Part shown: one piece after another, positions 26,610-36,100 of the stretch
Layout of the letters: every line of letters begins with the position of its first letter
Position numbering within the stretch: the first letter of the stretch is position 1
DNA from: UBA4781 sp963674975
Lineage (GTDB): Bacteria; Chloroflexota; Anaerolineae; Anaerolineales; Anaerolineaceae
DNA: 64,000 bases
Direction of reading: 5' to 3'
Assembly (NCBI GenBank): GCA_963674975.1
Contig: OY771913.1
Location: 1,922,001-1,986,000 of the forward strand
Translations under genes and position numbers: made by a program
Notes under the pieces: generated by a model
What the model saw: the letters and a program-made list of their open reading frames with translations, nothing else
Told to the model about the DNA's origin: nothing
The model's database searches: none

Positions 26610-28070
26610 CTATTGAAAATCTTCAGCGATTTTATTCCCGTACTGCAGCAGTGCCTGTACCATTTCTTCAGACCGTCCCTCGGCGTATACCCGCAGCACC
26701 GGTTCGGTTCCTGAAGGTCTGATCAACAGCCATGAATCGTCTGCCATAATATATTTCACCCCATCCATTGAAATCACTTCAGCTACCGATTCTCCTCCAA
26801 TAGAAGAAGGGGCGTCTGAAATGAGTTTATCAGCCATTTTTTGTTTGGCGACAGGACGGTTGAGTCGCAGATCGGTGCGTTCATAAAAAGCCGGTCCTAC
26901 ATCTTTAAGCAGGTCGTCCACCAGCTCAGATAGCGTTCCACCTGATTCTGCCACGATCTCGGTTATCAAAAGTCCCATGAGAACTCCATCCCCTTCGGGA
27001 ATATGTCCGAGGAAAGAGATGCCGCCTGATTCTTCACCGCCGATGAGAACCTGTTCATTTAACATATGGTCGGCGATATGGTTGAAACCTACCGGGGTTT
27101 CGTAAAGGGTCAATCCGTAGCGCTTTGCCAGGCGGTCGATCATGCGAGTGGTTGAAACCGTGCGCACAATAGAACCGGTCAGGTGACGTTTTTCTACAAG
27201 ATATTTGACCGCCAGCGCCATAATGCGGTGGGGATCGACAAACACACCTCGTTCATCCATTGCGCCGATGCGGTCAGCATCGCCATCGGTTGCCAGTCCA
27301 AGCGTGCCTTTTCCATTGATGATGGCTCCTGAAAGCGGTTTTAAATAACTGGCTATCGGTTCGGGGTGAACGCCGCCAAATCCGGGGTTCATCTCACCGC
27401 GAATTTCGTATACTTCGCAGCCGGTCCCTTCCAGAATACCTTTGATCACGCCGCGTCCTGAACCGTACATGGAATCGACGACAATATACTGTGGATTTTC
27501 GGCAATGATATTTAGATCGATGAGCGTTCGCAAATGATCGTAATAATGAGGCAGTGGATTAAAGCGCGTGATGAGCCCATCGGCGCGAGCCTTATCGAAA
27601 TCCAGCAGGTTTGGTCCGCGTCCCTGTTCCTCATTATCATTAAGATAAATTTCAACTTTCCGGCATTGGTCCGGTGAAGCGGAACCCCCATAGCAGGCTT
27701 TCAACTTGATTCCGTTGTAGCGGGGGGCATTGTGTGAAGCGGTGATCATTATGCCTGCGATCGCGTTCAGGTCGCGGACAGCAAAAGAGACGGTAGGTGT
27801 CGGTGCATCCGATTGGCACAGGAATACCTGATATCCATTGGCTGCCATCACACGTGCGGCTTCTTTTGCGTATCTGTCTGAAAGAAAACGGGTGTCGAAT
27901 CCGATCACGATCTTTTTTGGATCGGGTTTCGGTTCTATTCTTGTTCCATTGATCCACCCCTCAGATGCTACTGCATCTGCGATTGCCTGGCTTACCAGCT
28001 GCAGGTTATGAAAGGTAAAAGTATCTGAAATTACGGCACGCCATCCATCAGTTCCAAAGTGAATCGGCAT
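26610..28070 (-). CDS. phosphoglucomutase/phosphomannomutase family protein
   Basis: A 486-aa alpha-D-phosphohexomutase that interconverts hexose 1- and 6-phosphates, feeding nucleotide-sugar synthesis for the polysaccharide locus. All four family loops are present: catalytic serine in ITASHNAPRYNG (about residue 110), metal loop DGDADRIGAMD (about 260), sugar loop GEESGGISFLG (about 340) and phosphate loop RPSGTEPVLRVYAEG (near the C-terminus). AAAGGAG precedes the ATG. Its leader carries a hairpin plus U-tract immediately upstream (separate entry), suggesting attenuation. Confidence 0.9.
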   Translation of the reverse strand: MPIHFGTDGWRAVISDTFTFHNLQLVSQAIADAVASEGWINGTRIEPKPDPKKIVIGFDTRFLSDRYAKEAARVMAANGYQVFLCQSDAPTPTVSFAVRDLNAIAGIMITASHNAPRYNGIKLKACYGGSASPDQCRKVEIYLNDNEEQGRGPNLLDFDKARADGLITRFNPLPHYYDHLRTLIDLNIIAENPQYIVVDSMYGSGRGVIKGILEGTGCEVYEIRGEMNPGFGGVHPEPIASYLKPLSGAIINGKGTLGLATDGDADRIGAMDERGVFVDPHRIMALAVKYLVEKRHLTGSIVRTVSTTRMIDRLAKRYGLTLYETPVGFNHIADHMLNEQVLIGGEESGGISFLGHIPEGDGVLMGLLITEIVAESGGTLSELVDDLLKDVGPAFYERTDLRLNRPVAKQKMADKLISDAPSSIGGESVAEVISMDGVKYIMADDSWLLIRPSGTEPVLRVYAEGRSEEMVQALLQYGNKIAEDFQ

Positions 28071-28104
28071 CTTTCTATTCTCCTTTACCGTGGATAAATT
28101 GCAA

Positions 28105-28136
28105 TAAAAAATCCGCTTGAGATGACCTCAAAGCGG
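28105..28136 (-). terminator. terminator-like hairpin in the phosphohexomutase leader
   Basis: Read on the minus strand: CCGCTTTGAG-GTCAT-CTCAAGCGG (one bulged base) followed by ATTTTTTATT. It lies between the minus-strand promoter (28182-28211) and the gene start at 28070, so it would stop transcription before the gene unless read through. A 25-codon ORF also runs through it, ending at a TAA that overlaps the Shine-Dalgarno sequence, but it has no ribosome-binding site of its own. Confidence 0.55.
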
Positions 28137-28181
28137 GAGGATTTCCTATCCAATACGAGCATTTTTGGATTTCACGTAAAT

Positions 28182-28211
28182 ATTATAACTTAATCTCTTT
28201 CATGGTGTAAA
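28182..28211 (-). promoter_or_regulatory. sigma70-type promoter for the phosphohexomutase gene
   Basis: On the minus strand TTTACA (28206-28211, 5/6) is followed after 18 bases by a perfect TATAAT (28182-28187). Transcription would start near 28175 and give a leader of about 105 nt. Confidence 0.55.
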
Positions 28212-28220
28212 ATTTCACTC

Positions 28221-29219
28221 ATGAAAAAGAATGCCCTTGTGCTGGTTGTACTGTTGTTTCTCGGAATTTTCCTTGGTTCGTGTAATGGAAAATCAGAAGA
28301 AGTCCCTCCTACCGAAATTCCCTCCGAGGCTCCGCTCCCTTCACCCACCCCCGCACCTGATCGCGTTGTGCTGGTTACCGGTGATAATCCCGATTCCTGG
28401 ATGCTGCAGCAGGCAACTTCCACACTGCAGGGGCTTGCGCAAAATTCAGGTCTGGAATTTGAAACACGCACGAATATCCAATCTGGAGAAATTACATCGG
28501 ATATGAAAGTCCTGGTTTTCTTAAGCCACCCTCAAAACCTGGGCAGTCTTTCAAACGGTGCTTCTGGTTCACAATTTATTGTGATCAGTGATGAAGACTG
28601 GACACCCTCGTCGAATGTGACCATCATCCAATCGGATACAAAATATCAATACTTCATGGCAGGCTATGCTTCGGTAATGCTGGCAGAAAATTTCCGCAGC
28701 GGGGCACTGCTCTCCGTTGAAAATGGAGATTTCAATACTGCCTATAAAAATGGGGCAAAATATTTTTGTGGTATCTGCAATGCGTTGATCTCCCCGCTTA
28801 ATGTATATCCGATCACCAGAGAACTATCTGCGTCCAGCGCTCCGGCAGATTGGATCGCTGCATTCGAGGAAATTCGATTGAACAGCATCCTGTATGTTTT
28901 CGTACCGCCCGCCGCGTATTCCGCCGATCTCTTTAATTATATTGCGCAAAGTGGAGCATATGTTATCGGTGTTTCATCTCCTCCGGCAGAAGCACAGGCA
29001 GTTTGGGCCGGCACTTTTCTTTCGGATGGGATCAGCCCGATAACAAATATCTGGAATGATGTATTGGCGGGAAATGGTGGAAAGACCGTGTTTGCCAGTT
29101 TATATCTTGCAGATACTCAAAATGGATTTATTTCTTCGGGAAAGCAGCAGCTGCTGCAGCAGGTGATCTCTGATATCCAGGCTGGTAGAATTTATCCGCT
29201 TGATCCTCTTTCGCAGTAG
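28221..29219 (+). CDS. BMP/PnrA-like periplasmic-binding lipoprotein
   Basis: A 332-aa exported lipoprotein: signal peptide with lipobox LGSC (Cys at about residue 21), a Pro/Ser/Glu linker, then a two-lobed substrate-binding-protein fold. Segments such as YQYFMAGYASVMLAENFRSG and ENGDFNTAYKNGAKYF resemble the BMP family, whose members bind nucleosides for ABC import. No permease or ATPase gene is nearby, so a transport role is unproven. No clear ribosome-binding site. Divergent from phosphohexomutase and nearly touching the convergent sugar-transferase gene. Confidence 0.65.
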   Translation: MKKNALVLVVLLFLGIFLGSCNGKSEEVPPTEIPSEAPLPSPTPAPDRVVLVTGDNPDSWMLQQATSTLQGLAQNSGLEFETRTNIQSGEITSDMKVLVFLSHPQNLGSLSNGASGSQFIVISDEDWTPSSNVTIIQSDTKYQYFMAGYASVMLAENFRSGALLSVENGDFNTAYKNGAKYFCGICNALISPLNVYPITRELSASSAPADWIAAFEEIRLNSILYVFVPPAAYSADLFNYIAQSGAYVIGVSSPPAEAQAVWAGTFLSDGISPITNIWNDVLAGNGGKTVFASLYLADTQNGFISSGKQQLLQQVISDIQAGRIYPLDPLSQ

Positions 29220-29220
29220 T

Positions 29221-29844
29221 TTAGCGATCATTCCCCATAAATTCATCCATGGTTGCGCGTCCCGGCTGTGATATTCCCTCGCCGCTGATGGCTTTCCATA
29301 TCGTGATAAAGATGATCTTCAGATCAAGCCAGAAAGTCCAATGATCTACATACCAGACATCCAGTTCAAATTTCTTCTGCCATGAAATGGCGTTTCTTCC
29401 ATTAATTTGTGCCCAGCCCGTAATTCCGGGTAAAACTTCATGGCGGCGCGCCTGTTCGGTTGAATAGCGCTCGAGATAGGCAACCAGCAGTGGTCGAGGT
29501 CCGACCAGGCTCATATCGCCGACCAGTACATTGAAGAATTCGGGCAGTTCGTCGATGCTGGTCTTGCGTAAAAGCATACCCACAGTTGATATTCGTTCAG
29601 CATCTGGAAGCAGATCTCCTTCTGCGTTCCGCATTTCATGCATGGTGCGGAATTTCCATATTTTGAATATTCTCCCATTCAGCCCGGGTCGTTCCTGCGT
29701 AAAAAGCACCGGCCATCCTTCGCTGATCCATACGAGTATTCCTGCTGTCAGGAAGAGGGGGGAGAAAACAAGCAGCACAAGGAATGAAATCAGGATATCG
29801 AAAATCCTTTTCTCTACAGGAATAGTTCGAGGAAACCAGCGCAT
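29221..29844 (-). CDS. bacterial sugar transferase (polyprenyl-phosphate sugar-1-phosphate transferase)
   Basis: Initiates repeat-unit assembly by moving a sugar-1-phosphate to undecaprenyl phosphate. From the ATG at 29844 the protein is about 207 aa (a longer frame starts only at TTG). It has the family pattern: KRIFDILISFLVLLVFSPLFL membrane segment near the N-terminus, FKIWKFRTM, DELPEFFNVLVGDMSLVGPRP and the C-terminal PGITGWAQINGRN region. It is the short PssY/PglC-like form without the extra N-terminal helices of WbaP/WcaJ. It probably starts the pathway whose later steps lie at 1.9-25.5 kb. Confidence 0.88.
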   Translation of the reverse strand: MRWFPRTIPVEKRIFDILISFLVLLVFSPLFLTAGILVWISEGWPVLFTQERPGLNGRIFKIWKFRTMHEMRNAEGDLLPDAERISTVGMLLRKTSIDELPEFFNVLVGDMSLVGPRPLLVAYLERYSTEQARRHEVLPGITGWAQINGRNAISWQKKFELDVWYVDHWTFWLDLKIIFITIWKAISGEGISQPGRATMDEFMGNDR

Positions 29845-29907
29845 ATGCTGATTGTACCAAAAGCCAGATGTCTTTACGATATAATGAAACAATACATCAG
29901 GAGAGAA

Positions 29908-30156
29908 ATGATCCGCAAATTATCCATTGAATATTGTGCACCCTGTCAATACGAGAAAGATGCCCGGAATCTGGCAGCAATTCTCAAAGAGCAGTTTGGA
30001 TTGGATGACAAAGCTGTTGAATTGATCCCATCTCAAAAAATTGGTACTTTTGAAGTAATTGCTGATGGAAAATTAATTTATTCAAAAGCCAAAAGTGGGA
30101 AAATACCTGCTCCCGATGAAATCATTAATCTCATTTTCATGCAACCTAAAGGATAG
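29908..30156 (+). CDS. Rdx family (SelW/SelT-like) protein
   Basis: An 82-aa thioredoxin-like protein with CAPC at the N-terminus (residues about 9-12), the CXXC/CXXU position of selenoprotein W family members; here both are Cys. ATG 29908 is chosen because AGGAG lies just upstream and it aligns with the family start; an earlier in-frame ATG adds an unrelated tail. Probable redox function, partner unknown. It sits 7 bases before trpS and is likely co-transcribed with trpS and dtd. Confidence 0.75.
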   Translation: MIRKLSIEYCAPCQYEKDARNLAAILKEQFGLDDKAVELIPSQKIGTFEVIADGKLIYSKAKSGKIPAPDEIINLIFMQPKG

Positions 30157-30163
30157 AAATTCT

Positions 30164-31150
30164 ATGAGTAAAAAAGGGCGTGTTTTTTCTGGAGCCAGAC
30201 CAACCGGAAGGCAGCATCTGGGTAATTATCTAGGTGCGATCAAGAACTACGTAAAGCTGCAAGATGAACTCGATTGCATTTACTGCATTGTCGATGTGCA
30301 TGCGTTAACCACCATGGAAACAACCAGGGATTTGAAATCCAATACCCTGGAAATGGCTCTGGATTGGCTGGCAGCTGGTATTCGCCCTGAAGAATCGATC
30401 GTTTTCATTCAATCGCATGTTCCCGAAGTAATGGAACTGCACACTTTCCTTTCTATGGTGACACCGTTAGGGAAATTGACCGATCTGCCTACTTTTAAGG
30501 AAAAAGTTCGCGAAAATCCTAATAATGTGAATTATGGATTGGTGGGCTATCCAGTTTTAATGGCGGCTGATATATTGTTGTATAAGGCGAACTTTGTTCC
30601 CGTAGGTGTCGATCAGGCGCCGCATATTGAATTTACGCGTGAGGTTGCTCGATCCTTCAACTACCGTTATGGAAAAAATGTGCTGATTGAGCCGCAAATG
30701 AAAGTTACTACAGTTCCAAAAGTGCTGGGGATCGATGGACAGAAAAAAATGGGGAAAAGTCTGGATAACCACATTGAAATTGCTTCTACACCGGAAGAAA
30801 TCCAGAAACGGGTGATGCAGATGGTCACCGATCCGGCGCGCATCAAGCGAAACGATCCGGGAAATCCTGATATCTGCAATGTTTTCAGCATGCATAAGAT
30901 ATTCTCTTCCAAAGAAGAAGTTGATCGCATCAATGTGGAGTGCAGAAACGCGGGAATAGGCTGTGTGGATTGTAAGAAGATATACGCCCGGAATCTGAAT
31001 GACCACCTGGCTCCTTTTAGAGAGAAGCGAGCTATTCTGGCTGAGAAGCCGCAGGCGATCTGGGATATTCTGGATGATGGTGCAAAACGTGCCCGGGTTA
31101 TTGCCAGAGAAACCATGCGTGAAGTGCGTGAAGCCATCGGGCTGCCTTAG
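30164..31150 (+). CDS. trpS: tryptophanyl-tRNA synthetase
   Basis: Class I aminoacyl-tRNA synthetase charging tRNA-Trp. About 328 aa from ATG 30164 (AAAGG upstream; the longer frame overlaps the previous gene). HIGH-type motif PTGRQHLGNYLGA at about residues 12-24 and KMSKS-type motif KKMGKSLDN at about 197-205. Length is normal for bacterial TrpS. Part of a small plus-strand unit with the Rdx protein and dtd. No T-box or leader was seen in front. Confidence 0.95.
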   Translation: MSKKGRVFSGARPTGRQHLGNYLGAIKNYVKLQDELDCIYCIVDVHALTTMETTRDLKSNTLEMALDWLAAGIRPEESIVFIQSHVPEVMELHTFLSMVTPLGKLTDLPTFKEKVRENPNNVNYGLVGYPVLMAADILLYKANFVPVGVDQAPHIEFTREVARSFNYRYGKNVLIEPQMKVTTVPKVLGIDGQKKMGKSLDNHIEIASTPEEIQKRVMQMVTDPARIKRNDPGNPDICNVFSMHKIFSSKEEVDRINVECRNAGIGCVDCKKIYARNLNDHLAPFREKRAILAEKPQAIWDILDDGAKRARVIARETMREVREAIGLP

Positions 31151-31161
31151 AAAACAAGAGC

Positions 31162-31599
31162 ATGAAAGCAGTACTCCAGCGGGTTTCGCATAGTTCAGTA
31201 TCTGTTGATGGGCAGGAGATCTCTTCAATTGGGAAGGGACTGCTGATCCTTCTTGGGATCGAGAATAAAGATACCTCAGAAAGTGCCGCTTCATTATGTA
31301 AAAAGATCGCCAACCTGCGTATTTTCGAAGATGCACAGGGAAAAATGAATCTATCTATACTGGATATTAAAGGCGATGCGCTGGTAGTATCTCAGTTTAC
31401 ATTGATGGCAGATACAAAGAAGGGAAATAGACCTTCATTCATCAATGCTGCTCCTCCTGAGATCGCAGAACCGCTGGTTGAGTTGTTCTGCCAGCAGCTG
31501 GGACAACTTGGGATACCTGTTCGGCAGGGGATTTTTGGTGCGCATATGTTGATCGACCTTGTCAATGACGGACCGGTAACGATTCTTTTAGAGTATTAA
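31162..31599 (+). CDS. dtd: D-aminoacyl-tRNA deacylase
   Basis: Hydrolyses D-aminoacyl-tRNAs (and Gly-tRNA-Ala), a proofreading function. 145 aa, full length. Starts with the canonical MKAVLQRVSHSSVSVDG, contains the active-site SQFTLMAD motif (about residues 78-85) and ends with NDGPVTILLE, equivalent to the NGPVT motif. Follows trpS by 11 bases, a sensible functional pairing (both handle tRNA charging fidelity). Confidence 0.95.
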   Translation: MKAVLQRVSHSSVSVDGQEISSIGKGLLILLGIENKDTSESAASLCKKIANLRIFEDAQGKMNLSILDIKGDALVVSQFTLMADTKKGNRPSFINAAPPEIAEPLVELFCQQLGQLGIPVRQGIFGAHMLIDLVNDGPVTILLEY

Positions 31600-31666
31600 C
31601 AGACAACTAGAAATCAAACCAGAATGAGATATTCGAGGAATCGGCGTTTTTTGCCTTTTTCTTTCC

Positions 31667-31695
31667 TTGACGTACATTCTTTCACGTGCTAACAT
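31667..31695 (+). promoter_or_regulatory. sigma70-type promoter candidate
   Basis: TTGACG (31667-31672, 5/6), a 17-base spacer and TAACAT (31690-31695, 4/6) precede the lipoprotein gene at 31757, giving a leader of about 55 nt with a strong GAGGAGA ribosome-binding site. Confidence 0.6.
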
Positions 31696-31756
31696 ACATT
31701 TTAGATATTGAAAAATATTTTCTATTTTTCGGGAGGAAGAACAAGAGGAGACCTAA

Positions 31757-32443
31757 ATGAAGAAGAGAATCTTTTCCCCATTTATTCTAATTGTTTTATT
31801 ATCTATCATTTTTTCTGCTTGCGTCCGCCCAGCCAGTGGAACCGTGGATAGTGTTCCAACTTCGGAAGCAACACTTCCCAATCCAGTGTCTACGCAATCT
31901 CAATTAATGAAAGACATTATTGCCGGAACGCAAACTGCAATGGCACTGGCAGATGGCGGTACGCCTGAAGCGACCTCGTCTTCATCCACGGCTGAAGCTA
32001 CCAGCAGCACAGATTCATCCTCAACTACCAGCACACCGGCGGCAACTGCGACTTCTGCGTTACCAACTGCCACAGCCGGTCCACCGCCCGTATTATCGCT
32101 GGCATATAACAGCACTTCTTGTGGTCCCGGTTTGTATATCTGTGCAGTCAGCGTGATCAAAGATCAGAGTGTTACCATTCAGGGAACCAACAGCTGGCTG
32201 ATGAAGGGCTGGAATATAACCTTTACCATGCGACCTAATGGTACGGATGAATCGCAGGGCGTGGTTGTAGGAACAGCAGTTTATGATTCTGACAGCAGCT
32301 CTGGTTTTCAGGTTACCCTTACCATACCTGATTCTATGCGTGGGTTTGAGACCATTATCGTGCGGTTAAATTCTGACGACTGCACCACTTACTATGGAAC
32401 AGAGTGCTATGGGCAGGAATATTTCGAAAATGTAGCCCAGTAA
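31757..32443 (+). CDS. lipoprotein with Ser/Thr-rich linker, unknown function
   Basis: A 228-aa exported protein: signal peptide with lipobox FSAC (Cys about residue 22), a long Ser/Thr/Ala/Pro-rich linker (about residues 55-110) and a C-terminal globular domain of about 115 residues with four cysteines (CGPGLYIC and CTTYYGTEC) that may form disulfides. Domain not recognised; its beta-rich look suggests an immunoglobulin-like surface module. Own promoter and own terminator, so monocistronic. Confidence 0.65.
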   Translation: MKKRIFSPFILIVLLSIIFSACVRPASGTVDSVPTSEATLPNPVSTQSQLMKDIIAGTQTAMALADGGTPEATSSSSTAEATSSTDSSSTTSTPAATATSALPTATAGPPPVLSLAYNSTSCGPGLYICAVSVIKDQSVTIQGTNSWLMKGWNITFTMRPNGTDESQGVVVGTAVYDSDSSSGFQVTLTIPDSMRGFETIIVRLNSDDCTTYYGTECYGQEYFENVAQ

Positions 32444-32454
32444 AATAGAATTAA

Positions 32455-32481
32455 CCGCGGAATACATTCCGCGGTTTTTTT
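32455..32481 (+). terminator. intrinsic terminator
   Basis: Perfect stem CCGCGGAA / TTCCGCGG with a TACA loop, followed by seven T. Ends the lipoprotein transcript. Confidence 0.9.
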
Positions 32482-32504
32482 ATTTAATTTACAATGAGAG
32501 TATT

Positions 32505-33026
32505 ATGAAAATTATCGATGTTTCCACAATTCACGTTGGAAGAGCTTTTTCTGTCGAAAAGGTGAATGTTGCTTTGCCTGATGGCAGGAGTAAATATTAT
32601 GATCGCATAAATCACCGTGATTCTGCAACCATTTTACCTTTGGATGAAGAAAACTATATCTGGTTTGTAAGGCAGTACCGCATGGGTAGTGAAAATTTCT
32701 TGCTTGAACTGCCAGCCGGTGTCTTGAATGATGGAGAAGATCCGCTTACCTGTGCACAACGAGAAATTCGAGAAGAAATTGGAAAAGCAGCCAACGATTG
32801 GGAGAAAATTGGCGCTTTTTATTTAGCCCCCGGATACTGCACCGAAATGAATCATATTTTTCTTGCCCGTGATCTTTTTTCTTCGCCATTGAGCCTGGAT
32901 GAAGATGAATTTTTATCAACTGAAAGGCACTCAGTTGGTGCAGTGATGGATATGATCAAGGAATGCCGTATTCAGGATGGTAAAACAATTGCCGCATTGG
33001 GGATATTTTTTCAAAAAATTGCCTGA
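32505..33026 (+). CDS. NUDIX hydrolase, ADP-ribose pyrophosphatase-like
   Basis: A 173-aa enzyme cleaving nucleoside diphosphate derivatives, probably ADP-ribose. The Nudix box GVLNDGEDPLTCAQREIREE continues with IG and fits GX5EX7REUXEEXGU at about residues 72-94. ELPAGVLNDGE preceding the box and YLAPGYCTE after it are typical of the ADP-ribose pyrophosphatase (NudF-like) subgroup. Monocistronic between a terminator and the nifJ promoter. Confidence 0.9.
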   Translation: MKIIDVSTIHVGRAFSVEKVNVALPDGRSKYYDRINHRDSATILPLDEENYIWFVRQYRMGSENFLLELPAGVLNDGEDPLTCAQREIREEIGKAANDWEKIGAFYLAPGYCTEMNHIFLARDLFSSPLSLDEDEFLSTERHSVGAVMDMIKECRIQDGKTIAALGIFFQKIA

Positions 33027-33059
33027 AAATGCCTCTTGCAAGCGTTAATAATGGAAAAG

Positions 33060-33068
33060 TGGTATTAT
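33060..33068 (+). promoter_or_regulatory. extended -10 promoter candidate for nifJ
   Basis: TGG-TATTAT, a TGn-extended -10 (5/6), about 90 bases before nifJ. A TTGCAA lies 21 bases upstream, too far for a normal -35. Confidence 0.4.
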
Positions 33069-33159
33069 TAATCGGATTTGGGAAAACATTGAAAGAAATC
33101 TATGATTGGTTCCTTTAAACCCAAAATCCCATTAACAATTAATTAAAGGAGTGTCATTC

Positions 33160-36100
33160 ATGAAGCGTCAATACCGTATGATGGATGGTAATGAAGCAGT
33201 TGCTTACGTTGCCTATCGGTTGAATGAGGTGATCGCCATCTATCCAATTACACCTTCGTCACCCATGGGTGAACACGCCGATGCCTGGTCAGCTGCCTCA
33301 ATTCCAAATATCTGGGGAACCGTTCCCACTGTAATGGAAATGCAATCAGAAGGCGGTGCTTCCGGAGCAGTGCACGGTGCGCTCACTTCAGGGTCATTAA
33401 CTACCACATTTACTGCGTCGCAGGGTCTTTTATTGATGATCCCGAATATGTACAAGATCGCGGGAGAACTTACTTCTGCAGTATTCCATGTTTCGGCAAG
33501 ATCACTTGCAGCCCAGGCTTTGTCTATTTTCGGAGATCACGGTGACATTGCGGCAGTACGCAGCACCGGTTTTGCACTGCTGGCATCCCGATCTGTCCAA
33601 GAAGCCCATGACATGGCGGTTATTTCTCAAGCTGCAACATTGGAATCAAGAATTCCATTCGTGCATTTCTTTGATGGATTCCGTACTTCTCATGAGATCG
33701 ATAAGGTCGAACTGCTCAATGAAGAAGATCTGCGTGTCATGATCGATGATAAGCTGGTGCTGGCACACCGCGAACGAGGGCTTTCTCCCGATCGCCCTTC
33801 CATTCGTGGAACCTCGCAGAATCCTGATGTCTATTTCCAGGCACGTGAAACAGTAAACCCGTTCTATACAAAATGTCCTGAGATCACTCAGGCTGCGATG
33901 GATAAATTCGCAACCATCACCGGACGTCAGTATCACCTCTTTGATTATGCCGGTGATCCGAATGCAACCCATGTGATCGTTATGATGACATCAGGTGCTG
34001 AAACCGCAGAAGAGACCGTGAAATACCTGCAGGCGAAAGGTGAAAAAGTTGGTGTGGTCACAGTCCGCCTGTATCGCCCATTCTCTACCAGCCACTTGAT
34101 GGCTGCGCTGCCTGCTACCACCGAATCGATCGCCGTATTGGATAGAGTGAAGGATCCCGGTGCAGATGGCGAGCCGCTTTACAAAGATGTAGCCACAGCA
34201 ATTCAAGAGGGTCTTGCGTTGGGGATCGCCCCATTCAAGAAGGTACCGGTTGTTGTGGGCGGACGCTATGGATTATCTTCAAAAGAATTTACACCCGGTA
34301 TGGTAAAGGGTGTATTTGATGAGCTGAAGAAAGCTGCTCCCAAGAATCACTTCACTGTTGGTATCAATGATGATGTCAGCAGCAGTTCACTGGAATATGA
34401 TGCCCATTTTTCAATTGCAGCAGATGATGTTGTCCGCTGTGTTTTCTTCGGACTGGGTTCTGATGGAACCGTTGGCGCGAACAAGAACTCCACCAAGATC
34501 ATTGGTGAAGGAACTGAAAATTACGCACAGGGTTACTTTGTTTATGACTCCAAGAAATCCGGTGCAGTAACCGTATCACACCTGCGCTTTGGTCCGCGAC
34601 CGATCCATGCTCCTTATCTGGTTGGCATGGGCGACGCGAATTTCCTCGCCTGCCATCAGTTCAGCTTCCTTGAGAAATATGACATGCTGAAATATGTCAA
34701 ACCCGGTGGTGTTTTCTTGCTAAACAGTATCTATGGAAAAGATGAAACATGGAAGAATCTTCCGTTTGAAGTTCAGAAAACTATCATCGATAAGAAACTG
34801 AAATTCTATGTCATCGATGCCTATGAAGTTGCCAAAGCAACCGGCATGGGTGTGCGCATCAATACCATCATGCAGACCTGTTTCTTCGCTATCAGCGGTA
34901 TTCTTCCAAAAGATGAAGCGATTGCTGCGATCAAGAAGTACATTAAAAAGACGTACGGCAAACGTGGTGAAGCGGTTGTCAATCAGAACTATAATGCAGT
35001 TGATTCCAGCATTGAAAACCTCTTTGAGGTAAAAGTACCGGAAACGGCTGACAGCACGATTCATATGAAGAGCCCGGTTTCAGATGAAGCCCCCGATTTT
35101 GTGAAGAACGTGCTGGCTAAGATGATCTCTCAGGAAGGTGATTCCCTGCCGGTTAGTGCAATGCCTATTGATGGTACATTCCCCTCAGGCACGACCCAAT
35201 GGGAAAAAAGAAATATTGCGATGGAGATTCCGGTTTGGGATCCCACCCTTTGTATTCAGTGCGGAAAATGTGCATTCAACTGTCCGCATGCAGCCATCCG
35301 CATCAAAGTTTATGATGGAGAGCTGCTGAAAGATGCTCCTGAGACCTTCAAGTCTGTCGATGCAAAATTCAAAGAATTCCCTGGTACGAAATTTACCGTT
35401 CAAGTAGCTCCTGAAGACTGTGTCGGATGCGGTGTTTGTGTGGAATACTGCCCGGCAAAAGATAAAACCAATGCCAGTCACAAGGCGATCAACATGCAGC
35501 CGCAGCAACCGCTGCGTGAAAAAGAGCGCGAGAATTTCGCTTTCTTCCTGGAACTTCCAAATCCAGACCGCACTGCCTTTGAACAGAACTCGGTCAAGAA
35601 TTCGCAGCTTTTACAGCCGCTGTTTGAATTCTCCGGTGCCTGTGCTGGCTGCGGTGAGACCCCTTACATTAAATTGATGTCCCAGTTGTTTGGAGATCGT
35701 GCGATCATTGCGAACGCTACCGGCTGTTCCTCCATTTATGGTGGAAACCTGCCCACAACTCCATACACTTTCAATAAAGAAGGACGCGGTCCTGCCTGGT
35801 CAAACTCTCTGTTTGAAGATAATGCAGAATTCGGTCTTGGCATGCGCCTGACGCTTGATAAGCAGCATGAATTCGCCGAAGAACTGCTGAAGAAACTTTC
35901 CGGAAAAGTTGGAGAAAAACTTGCTGGTGAGATTCTAAGTGCAGATCAAAGCGATGAAGCCGGCATCAACGCACAACGAGAAAGAATCGCAGCCCTGAAG
36001 ACAAAATTGGGATCAGAAAAAGATGTCGATGCGGTGCAGCTGCTCAGCGTGGCAGATGTATTGGTGAAGAAGAGTGTTTGGATCCTGGGCGGTGATGGTT

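Noticed and set aside
28071..28176. 25-codon leader peptide gene before phosphohexomutase
   Set aside because: It spans the hairpin and ends at the ribosome-binding site, but has no Shine-Dalgarno sequence and no biased codon run; kept only as a remark.
30557..31336. 259-codon open frame on the minus strand opposite trpS and dtd
   Set aside because: It is antisense to two clearly recognised genes, has no family-like features and no ribosome-binding site; it is a coding shadow.
33151..33159. GTG start for nifJ
   Set aside because: The GTG is within the AAAGGAG ribosome-binding site; the ATG at 33160 has correct spacing.
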